DNA from: Pedobacter glucosidilyticus
Lineage (GTDB): Bacteria; Bacteroidota; Bacteroidia; Sphingobacteriales; Sphingobacteriaceae
Assembly: GCF_002483235.1 (NCBI RefSeq)
Contig: NZ_DLHN01000026.1
Coordinates: 1,989-65,988 of the forward strand
Reading direction: 5' to 3'
Length of the DNA stretch: 64,000 nucleotides
In this document: in pieces, positions 8,801-20,800 of the stretch
How positions within the stretch are numbered: position 1 is the first letter of the stretch
Layout of the letters: the number at the start of each line of letters is the position of its first letter
Notes under the pieces: generated by a model
Told to the model about the DNA's origin: nothing
Databases searched by the model: none
The model's input: the letters and a program-made list of their open reading frames with translations, nothing else
Position numbers and translations under genes: made by a program

Positions 8801-11800
8801 CTATTCCAAGTCCTAATACAAGCGGTACCATTGTAAATGATGATGCGGCTAATATTACCATTACTAAAGCAGATGGTGCAGAGGGGGGGCAGAATGCGAC
8901 CTTTACTTTTACCTTAGATAATGGTAAAATGGCAGACCAAAATTTAGTTATCCCTTATGCGCTTACTGGTACTGCTTTAGCTAATTTAGATTTTAACGGA
9001 ACAGCTATTGGAAATATCGTTTTATCAGCAGGGCAAAATTCTGTATCATTAACGCTTAATGTTATCGATGATAATTTGGTTGAGGGTAACGAAGATTTAA
9101 CCCTAACAACCGGGGCTATTGCTAACCCTTACGGCATTATTGTTAACAACTCGCCACAAACAATAACCATTACTGATAATGATAATGCCAACATTTCTAT
9201 TTCTAATGTAACAGAAGCAGAAGGGGATAGTGGTGACAAGACTTTCAGCTTTAACGTAACACTTAACAATGCGGTTAAAGAATCTTTCTCGGTAAATTAT
9301 TTTACCACAAACGGTACCGCTTTAGCAGGTGAAGATTATCAGGCTGTAACCAGCGGAACTTTAGGTTTTTCTGGAAATGCAGCCGAGGTAAGAAACATTA
9401 GTATTACTGTAAATGGCGATGAAAAGATAGAAGCAAACGAGGTTTTTACTGTTACACTTCAAAATTTATCTAAAAATTTTAATAACCATTTAACCATTGG
9501 TAATGCTACTGCAACAGGGAATATCATTAATGATGATACTTCTACTATCCAAATAAGCTCATCAAACGGGAATGAAACTGGGCAGCTTGCTGCTACTTTT
9601 ACTTTTAGTTTTGCACCCGGTGTTACGGTTGATAGTCCTACAGAAATTAGCTATACCTTAGCAGGCTCTGCCACTGCTACGGCTGATTATACCGGATTAA
9701 CATCTGGAACCATCACCATCCCGGCAGGACAAAATAGTGCAACACTTACTCTACCTGTTATAGATGATAATACTGTAGAAGGTACAGAAACCATCATTTT
9801 AAGCAGTAGTTTAGTAAATAGTCCTTATGCCATCAGCGTAAGCAACTCGCCACAAAGCTTAAATATTTTAGATAATGATACAGGTACTTTAACCTTAATT
9901 GGGCCGCCTGATGTAACTGAAGGTGCAGATGCTACTACCAAAACAGTACTATTTCAAGTTCAGTTAAATAAAGCTACAGAACGCCCTTTTGCGGTAGATT
10001 ATGATACCAATAATATAACCGCTACTGCTGGTGAAGATTATACGACAGAAAATGGTAGTCTTAGTTTTTCTGGGACTTTAAATGAAATCAGAACAATAAG
10101 TGTAACCATTAACGGTGATGCTAAAATAGAAGCTGATGAGCTTTTTAGCCTCGTTTTAAGCAATTTAAGCGAGAATTTTGGAGGTCTTTTAACGCTTGCA
10201 AATACATCTGCAACAGCCAAAATATTAAATGATGATAGCGGAAATATAACCATTACCAGCACAAACGGAGCAGAAGGTGGTGCAGCAGCCGTTTTTACTT
10301 TTAGTTTGCCAGCAGGTATTGTGGCAGACCAAGCCATAACATTCAATTATACTTTGGGTGGTTTGGCTTTAGGAAATGATTCAGATTATACAGGCGCACT
10401 TACCGGAACCATCACCATACCAGCAGGCAGTAATAGTGCTAGCTTAAATTTACCTGTTATAGATGATGCCATTGTAGAAGGTACAGAGACCATCTCTATC
10501 ACTACGGGAGCGGTAACCAGCCCTTATAATATCCTGATAGCTAATTCGCCACAAACTTTAAACATTACCGATAATGATTTTGCCACCCTCAGTATTTCAG
10601 ATGCCAGCATAACAGAAGGAGATAATGGTACCAAAACTTTAAGTTTTGATGTTACCCTAAATCAACCAACAAAAGAGAGCTTTAATGTAACCTATTCTAC
10701 AGCAGACGCTACGGCTATAGCCGGAGAAGACTATCTGGCAGCAGTAAATAACACTGTAACTTTTAATGGTACAGCAGGTGAGTTAAGAACCATCAACATT
10801 ACCCTTAACAGCGATACAAAAATTGAAGCTGATGAAACTTTTACCTTAAATTTAAGCACTTTAAGTAATAATTTCGGTGGTCATTTAGCTTTCGCTGATG
10901 CCATGGCAACAGGAACTATTTTAAATGATGACCAAGCTCAGTTAAGTATCACAGCTAGCAACGGAAATGAGCAAGGTTTAGTTCCTGCAACTTTCACCTT
11001 TGCCTTACCAACCGGAATAACGGTAGACAAAAATACCAGTATTACTTATACTTTAAGTGGTTCTGCAAGTAACGGAACGGATTATACCGGAGCTATCACC
11101 AACACCGTTGTTTTATTTGCCAATACTGGAAGTATTACGGTAACGCTGCCTGTAATTGATGATGATTTGGTAGAAAATACCGAAACACTTATCCTAACCA
11201 TTAACAATCTGGTTAGTGATTATAACCTAACAGCGCAAAGTTCAACAGCCAATGCCAATATTTTAGATAACGATGCTGCAACACTACAATTAACAGGGCC
11301 GCCAAGTATTACAGAGGGGGCTAGCGCAACTACACAAAATGTTGCCTTTAAGGTAGTTTTAAGTAAAGCTACGCAAAGACCTTTTACTGTTAATTATACC
11401 ACAGTAAACGGTACGGCTAGCGCTACTGATCAAGACTTTGTTCTGCAGAATAGCCAATTAAGTTTTACTGGGGCTACTGCCGGAGAAACCATAACAGTTA
11501 ATATTGTTGTAAACGGAGATGCTAAAATAGAAGCTGATGAGCTTTTTAACTTTACCATAAGTGGCTTAAGTGATGATTTTGGAGGCTTGTTAACCATTCC
11601 ACAAAGTACTGCATCGGCTACTATTTTAAATGATGATGCCGGTGATATAACCATTACCGCAGCAGATGGTGCCGAGGGTGGTGCCAATGGTTATTTTAGA
11701 TTTAGCTTTCCAACCAATGTAACTTCAGACCAAGCAACAGTTATCAATTATGTTTTATCTGGAACTGCTACTAATACAGATTATTTGGCGGATCCATCAC

Positions 11801-14800
11801 CAGTAACTATCACCATTCCTGCAGGGCAAAATAGTGCTCAGCTAAACATCAATGTAGTTGATGATGCCATTGTAGAAGGACAAGAAACACTAGAATTAAA
11901 TGTAGTGGCTGTAAATAGTGCTTATGGTATCAGTTTAACTAATAATACTGCATCACTAAACATACAGGATAACGATGTTGCAGAAATTTTAGTTACTGCC
12001 CCACCTGCTGCACCAGAAGGAAATGTAGGCACCAGCACACAAACTTTTACCTTCAGGTTAACTGCAGCAACAGCACAGCCGTTTTCTATACCTTACCAAA
12101 CTGTTAATGGAAGCGCTATAGCAGGAGAAGATTTTGTATTGAAAACGGGTAATTTAAACTTTAATGGGCAAGCAAACGAGCAGCAAACGGTAGAAATAGT
12201 AATTAATGGCGATACCAAAGTAGAACCCAATGAGGTATTGAATCTTTTATTGGGTAACCTTTCTAACAATTTCCAAAACAGGTTAAGTATTCCTGTACTT
12301 TCTAGTGCTGCAACCATCCAAAATGATGATTCTGGTGTTATCAGAATGGTGGTAAGCAACGGTTCTGAGGATGGTATTAATGGAAAAATAAGATTCGAGT
12401 TTTTAAACGGAGCAACCGCCGCACAGCCTATTGTTTTAAATTATAGCTTGGCGGGTACGGCCCTATCATCAGGTTTAGATGCAGATTATACTGCTGATTT
12501 TCCATCAAGCATAACCATCCCGGCGGGTGCTTCTTTTGCAGAAATTACACTCAGCGTTATTAATGATACCCGCATAGAAGACATAGAAACAGTAGAAATT
12601 ATAGGTTTGGCGCTTGATGCTGCCTACCCTGGCATTAGCTTAGATCCAGCAAGACCTATTTTAAACATTAGCGATAATGACCAAGCAGAACTGGTTTTGA
12701 CTGGCCCGCCAAGTGTTTTAGAAGGAAATACTGGTTTTACAACTTTAAGCTATACTGTGAAGTTAAGCAAAGCAACCGGAGCAGGTTTTAATATCAATTA
12801 CAGCACACAAGATCAAACTGCTACAACTGGCAATTCAGATTATGTGGCATCATCAGGGACTTTAAATTTTACTGGTTTAGCCAATGAAACCAAAACCATT
12901 AACGTTTTAGTAAATGGGGATATTGATATTGAACCAAATGAAACCTTTACCCTACAACTTTCTGGTTTAGATAATAATTTCAATAACAGACTGGTGGTAC
13001 AGGGTTCGCCTTTAGCTGTTAATATTTTAAACGATGATAATGATAATATCAACATCACTAAACTAAATGGTGAAGAGGGTGGAAATAACGGAAGTTTTAC
13101 TTTTAGCCTACCGGTGGGCGTAGTAGCTAGCGAGAATTTAACCATAGATTATGTGATAGATGGTACAGCTTTATCAGGAACAGACCATGCTGCAACATCA
13201 GGTACTTTGGTATTAGCAGCGGGTAGTAATGCTATAAATTTACCAATTATTATTAACGATGATTTAATTGTAGAAGGTACAGAAACGGTAAGGATAACAG
13301 CTTTGGTTAGAACAAATAGCTTAAATATCGGTATCAATAATCCGCAAGAAACCATTACCATTACCGATAATGATGAGGCTACTTTAACCATTACAGCAGT
13401 TAACCAGCCCGAGCTTAATTCCAGTGTCAGCAATATGTTGTTTACAGTTACTTTAAACAAGCAAACCGCTTTACCTTTTACTTTGGCTTACGATTCCGCT
13501 GATGTTACTGCAACCGCTGGCGAAGATTATCAAGCTGTACCGACAGGTGCTTCATTAAGTTTTAGTGGCGCAGCTAATGAAACAGAAACTATAAGTATTG
13601 CTATTACTGGCGATACCAAAATAGAAGCTAACGAGGTCTTTAATATCATCCTTGGCGCTTTATCTAATAATTTTGAAGGCCGTTTAATCATCCCGGCAAA
13701 CACGGTAAATGGCACTATAGAAAATGACGATGCTGCTGTTATTACCATTACCAAAGAAGATGCTGCTGAGGGTGGAAGTAACGGGCAGTTTATTTTTAGT
13801 TTCCCTACGGGCTTCACATCAGATAAAGAAACCCTAATTAACTTTAGTTTAGGTGGCACCGCAAACGGAGCTGGGGTAGATTATACGGCAGATCCATTGG
13901 CAACAACTATTACTATTCCCGCAAATGCACCATCAGCAACTTTAACTTTAAATATCAATGATGATGACTTGGTAGAATTTACCGAAAATGTAAGTCTTAC
14001 TGCGGTTACAATAAATAGCGTTTATAGTGGCATCACCCTTAACCCGGTTTTGCCTGTGGTAAATATTACAGATAATGATGTTGCCCAGCTTACTTTAACA
14101 GGTATTACAGCCGTAAATGAAGGCAACAGCGGCTCAACAGAAGTTACCTACACCGTAACATTAAACAATGCAACAGTTTCACCCTTCAGGGTAGATTATA
14201 CTGCAACAGGTATCACGGCCAGTACAGCAGATCAAGATTATTTAGATTTAGCAGGTTTTATAGATTTTTTCGGTCAAGCCGGAGAAAGCAAAACTTTTAA
14301 ATTATTTATTCGTGGCGACCAAAAAATTGAAGCTGATGAAACTTTAGCTATCAGTTTAAGTGCACCAAGCATCAATTTTGATAACCGCTTAACGGTACAA
14401 GGCTCGCCGTTACAACTTAACATCTTAAATGATGATACAGGCACTATCACCATCAGTAGCGAAAATGGTGAAGAAGGTATTAAAGATGGTTTATTTAGGT
14501 TTAGCTTGCCAGCAGGTATAACGGCAGACCAAGACATCAACATCAATTACTTGCTATCAGGTTCTGCAACTACAGGGTTAGATTTTACTAATTTACCGGG
14601 TAGTATCACCATCAATGCCGGAGCAAATAGTGTGGTTTTACCAGTTCAAATTGATGATGACGCTGTGGTAGAAGGTACAGAAACACTAAGCCTAAGTGCT
14701 ACTTTACCTTTAAGTATTTACGGTATTACCTTAGCAAACGCAGCTCAAAGTTTAGATATTTTGGATAATGATAGGGCTAAAATTGCTATCAACAATATTA

Positions 14801-17800
14801 GTGTGCAAGAAGGCAATAGCAGCACACAAACCTTAAACTTTACTGTAAGTTTAGATAAAGCTACCAAGTTACCTTTCAACCTCATTTACAGTACTCAAAA
14901 TGTTACGGCTACTGCCGGAGAAGATTATGTAGCTCGTATCAATAATGTGTTAAACTTTAATGGCGATGCTAACGAAACACAGAATATTGCCATTACCTAT
15001 AACGGAGATTTAAAAATAGAGCAAGACGAGGTCTTTAATCTGGTTTTAGGCGCCATTTCTAATACTTTTGAAAACAGATTAGCTTTAGATAACGCAGCAT
15101 CAGTTGGTAAAGCAACCTTACTAAATGATGATGCAGGAACCATCCGAGTAACAGCATTAAACGGAACCGAAGATGGTACAAAAGGAATTTTTAGATTTAG
15201 TTTTATGAACGGAGCAACATCTGATGCGCCAACTGTAATTAATTATACTTTAGGAGGTATAGCATTAGCTCCAGAAGATTATACTTCTCTAAATTTAAAT
15301 AGCATTACCATCCCGGCAGGTACTTCTTCTATAGATGCCGAGTTAAATATTATTGATGATGCCATTGTGGAAGGCAATGAAATTGTAAGTATTTCGGGCG
15401 TAAATGTAAGCACTCCTTATCCGCTAGTGGTTGAAAACACTTTACCAACCCTTCAAATTATAGATAATGATCTAGCTCAAATCAGTTTGAATGCACCACT
15501 TTCTATTGTAGAAGGTAATTTAGGCGATGTTTCTTTTGCCGATTTCATCATTACCTTAAACAATGAAACCGCAACATCATTTAATATAAATTTTACTAGC
15601 ACAGATGATCAAGCTAAAGCCAGCGACCAAGATTATATTCCGCTTGCAGGTATTTTAAATTTCAACGGTACTGCTGGCGAATTCAAAACAGTAAGAATTG
15701 CTATCAACGGAGATAGAAAAATAGAAGCCAACGAAGCTTTTAATTTCTTGATAAGTAACCTTAGCACCAACTTTAGCAATAGGTTAAGCTTTGCACAAAC
15801 CCAAACATCAGCTACGATTTTAAATGATGATAACAGCAATATCACCATCACCAAAGAAGATGGTGAAGAAAGAGCCGATGGTACAAAACCAGCTATCTTC
15901 AAATTTAATTTTGATACCGATGTTACTGTAGACCAAAATATCATCATACCTTATACTTTAAGCGGAACGGCAATTGGCCAAGGGACAGATTATAATGGCG
16001 ATATCAATGGGAATATTACCATTCCGGCCAATAGTAATGAGTTTATTTTAAACCTTCCAGTGAGAGACGACCAAGAAGTAGAACTTACAGAAAATGTAAT
16101 TATAACAACAGGCTTAGTGGCAAGTTCTTATCCAATTTTGATTAATAATTCGGGCATTTCTTTAGCTATTTTAGATAATGACGATGCTACCTTAACCTTA
16201 ACTGGTCCGGCTCCTATGAATGAGGGTAATGTAGGCACATCGCCTTTTACCTTTACAGTAAGTTTAAATAAAAAAGTTTCAGCTCCGTTTACTGTAAAAT
16301 ATAAAACTATTGATGGTACAGCTACAACTTCCGATCAAGATTATACCCCAACCAGTGGAAATTTAAGCTTTAATGGTAACGCAGGTGAAACCATCAATTT
16401 TACTGTTGATGTAAAAGGCGACCGTAAAATAGAAGCCAACGAGGTTTTCAGTATGTTGTTAGATTCACTATCAGAAAACTTTAATAACCGTTTAACGCTT
16501 GTTAGTCCTATTGTAAATGCAACCATTGGTAACGATGATTTAGGAGATATCACGATATCATCCCTAAACGGTAAAGAAACCGGAGCGCAAAAAGGACAAT
16601 TTATTTTTAGTTTACCAGCAGGTATCACGGTAGATAAACCTATACAAATCAATTATGTATTATCAGGTACTGCTTCTGCAGGGTTAGATTATAACAACCC
16701 AGCATCTGGCAGCATCACCATACCAGCCAATAGAAACAGCGCTATTTTAGACATTAATGTTATAGATGATACGCTGCTTGAGGAAACAGAAACAGTTGTA
16801 CTAAGCGTAAATAATGTCATAAGTGATTATAATGTTCAGATGCGAAGCAGTATAGATACTTTAAGTATAGAAGATAATGATATTTCTATCTTAAGTATTA
16901 ATGGTCCTTTAAGTATAACCGAGGGAAATACCGGTACCCAAACCCTAACTTTTGAAGTTAAGTTAGACAAAGCTGTGGCATCTAATTTCACGGTTTACTA
17001 TCGTACACAAGATGCAACGGCTACTTCTACCACTAACGATTACCAGAGTACCAACGGAACTTTAGCTTTTGCAGGTTTAGCCAATGAAACTAAAACTATT
17101 ACCGTTACCATAAATGGCGATACCAGAGTAGAGGGAACCGAGTTTTTTGAGCTATTGCTAGAAAACCTAAGTCTTTCTTATGACGGTCGATTAAGAATTT
17201 CTGGCTCGCCTAGCCGAGGAATTATTTTAGATGATGATAATAATCCACTTAATAAATCTTTAACCATTACTAAAATTGATGGGGAGGAAGGTGCAAATAA
17301 CGCTTCTTTTAGCATAGCTTTCCCAAGCGGCGTAACTTTAGATACCGATACTGAAATATTCTACACTTTGGGCGGTACGGCAGCTATCAATCAAGATTTT
17401 CAAACAGCAACCACAGGTAGTTTAACCATCCCGGCAGGGCAAAATAGTGTCACTTTAAATCTTATCGTTACAGATGATGCCATTGTGGAAGATACCGAAA
17501 CCGTTTCTCTGATAACAGGTAATATCAATAACAGCAATTATCAAGATATAGTAGTTTTAAACTCGCCATTAACGCTTCAAATTGCCGATAATGATGTGGC
17601 CAGTTTAAGTATACAAGCTTCCCAAATACAAGAAGGTGATAATGGAGTGTCTCAAATGAGTTTTGAATTGCTTTTAGATAAACAAACCTCCACTGGTTTT
17701 GATGTAAGTTTCCGTACTGCTGATGCTACCGCTACGGTTGTAGACCAAGATTATATTGCCAAAGCAGAAACTATTAGCTTTACAGGTGATGCTAACGAGC

Positions 17801-20800
17801 GAAAAACCATCACCATCACCATCAATGGAGATATTAATATAGAGCGAGATGAGCAATTTAATCTTATTCTAGAGCCTCTGGCAGATAATTTTAATAACCG
17901 TTTAAGCATTCCGATCAATACAGTTACAGGCACTATTCTAAACGACGATGATGCACAGGTAACCATCACCAAAACTGATGGCGCAGAAGGCGGCGTCCCA
18001 GCAAGTTTTATTTTTAGCTTACCGCCAAATGTGCTTACAGATGAACCTATCCAAATAGATTATCAACTTGCAGGTACTGCTTTAGCTGCTAGCGTAGATT
18101 ATGTTGGCGCAAATACAGGTAGTATTACCATAGCACCTTACCAAAACAGTGCTACACTTTCTTTACCTGTTGTAGATGATAGCTTGATAGAAGAAGATGA
18201 AACCATAAGCATTAATATAAGCGCTTTAAACACGCTTTATACAGGAGCTATTATTCTAAATCCACTTATTCCAACGGCTATTATCAGAGATAATGACGAA
18301 GCTGCATTACGCATAAGTGGCCCTATCAGTGTAAGCGAAGGAAATACAGGTACAACAGCTTTAACTTTTACAGTTAGTTTAGATAAAAATACAGGTAGAA
18401 GTTTTAGTATTAATTATACCACTGCTGATGGTAGTGCTACCGTTGCCGGAAACGATTATATTCCACGTAATGGGACTTTGAATTTTGCCGGTAATGCATC
18501 AGAAAGTTACCCTATTACCATATTGGTAAACGGAGATAGAAATATAGAGCAAACAGAAGACTTCTTCGTAAATTTATTAGGCTTAACCGATACTTTTAAT
18601 AACAGACTCAGTGTAATTGGCGCACCAGCCCGCGGTATCATATTAGATGATGATAATATTGCAGCTAATAAAAACATCATGATTACTGCTTTAAACGGTT
18701 CAGAAGATGGTATAGATGTTAGGTTTAGATTTAGTTTCCCACCACAGGTAGTTAGTGATGTTGCTACAAGTATCCCTTATGCTTTAACAGGTACGGCAAC
18801 CAATAATGACTATACAGGCGCTTTAACGGGTACAGTAACTATCCCGGCAGGGCAAAATAATGTGGTGTTAAGCTTACCTGTGGTTAATGATGAAATTATT
18901 GAGGGCAAAGAAACTTTAATATTAACTACAGGAGTGGTTATAAACAACAGTTTTAATGGTATTACGGTAGTAAACTCGCCAGCTCAAGCAGAAATTGAAG
19001 ATAACGATAGCGGTGTTTTAAGTATTCAAAATATAGAGGTTAACGAAGGAAATTTGGGTATAAGCGAAGCCGTATTTACGATTAATTTAAACAAACAAAC
19101 CAGCTTACCCTTTACCCTAAGCTATGCTACTGCAGATGCTACGGCTACCCTAGCAGATGCTGATTATATAGATGCAAACTCGCAAATAAGTTTTACTGGT
19201 AACGCAAATGAAAATAGAATAGTCAAAATTGTCATCAACGGAGATAGAAAACTAGAAGCTGATGAGACGTTAAGATTACTTTTAGGAACGCTATCTCGTA
19301 CTTTTGAAGGAAGATTAACGGTTCAAAATTCATCTGCAGCAGCTACCATAAAAAATGATGACAATGCTGTAATTACCGTAACTGGCCTTAATGGTGCAGA
19401 GGCAGGCGGGCAAGCAGCCAGATTTATTTTTAGTTTTCCTACAGGTATTGTTGCTGATATTCCTACGGTTATCAATTATACTTTAGGGGGTACGGCTACA
19501 GCCGGAGATACAGATTATAGAGGTGCTGTAAATGGCATTATCGCTATCCCAGCCGGCCAAGAGCGTGTAATATTAGAATTACCAGTTATAGATGATGACA
19601 TCGTAGAGGATGATGAAACCATCAGCATCACGATAAATTCTATCAATAGCAATTATATCAATGCTATCAGTCTAAATCCAATACTTCCTGTGGTTAAAAT
19701 TATTGATAATGATGTTACCACATTACGTATAAGTGATGCCATCAGGATAAATGAAGGCAATAATGGAACTACTCAATTTAATTTCTCTGTTACACTTGAA
19801 AAAGCAACTGGTGATAACTTTACTATAAATTATACAACACAGGATGGTACTGCAACCATAATTGATAATGACTATAATGAAACATCAGGAGTTTTAAGTT
19901 TTGCTGGAACTGCCGGAGAAACCCGTACCGTTACCGTTTTTGTAAACGGCGATTTAAAACTTGAAGGAAATGAGGATTTTAATTTTATCATTTCTGGTTT
20001 AAGCAACAATTTTAATAACCGTTTAACAATACCCATAAATACCAGTAGGGGTACTATTTTAAATGATGACGATGGTATTGTTACCATTTCTAAAATAGAT
20101 GGAACAGAAGGTTTACAAAATGCCCAGTTTATTTTTAGTTTGCCTCCTGGTGTAACATCAGATCAACCTATCAATATCTCTTATCGTTTAGCAGGTACTG
20201 CCGGCGGTAGTGATTATGTTGCAAATCCGGCTACTGGTATCCTTACCATCCCTATAGGACAAAATAATGTAGCTCTTTCCATAAACGTTACAGATGATTT
20301 AGTCCTAGAAGAAACCGAAACGGTAGCCATCAACAGCATACAAATATCAAATGTATACAACAATGTAAGTTTAGCACAGCCAGTACCTGTTATCAATATT
20401 TTTGATAATGATGTTGCTAACCTTACTATAGCTGGTCCAGCACCAGATTTAGAAGGAAATACAGGACAGAAAACCTTTAATTTTAGCATTACATTAGATA
20501 AAGCTACAGATCGCTCTTTCACCTTAGACTATAATACGTATGATATTTCTGCAACAACTGCCAACAGAGATTACGAAAGTCGAACAGGCAGACTGTCATT
20601 CGCTGGTTTTGCTGGAGAAACTAAAACCATTGCCGTACCTGTAATTGGCGATATCGAATTAGAAAATAATGAAAGCTTTGGTTTCCGGATTTTTGGTTTA
20701 TCAACCAATTTTGCAGGAAAAATGATTTTGGGTAACGATGCCAATGCAACCATCTTAAATGATGATATTGGTCCTGTAGCTAATGATGATAGGGTGAGCA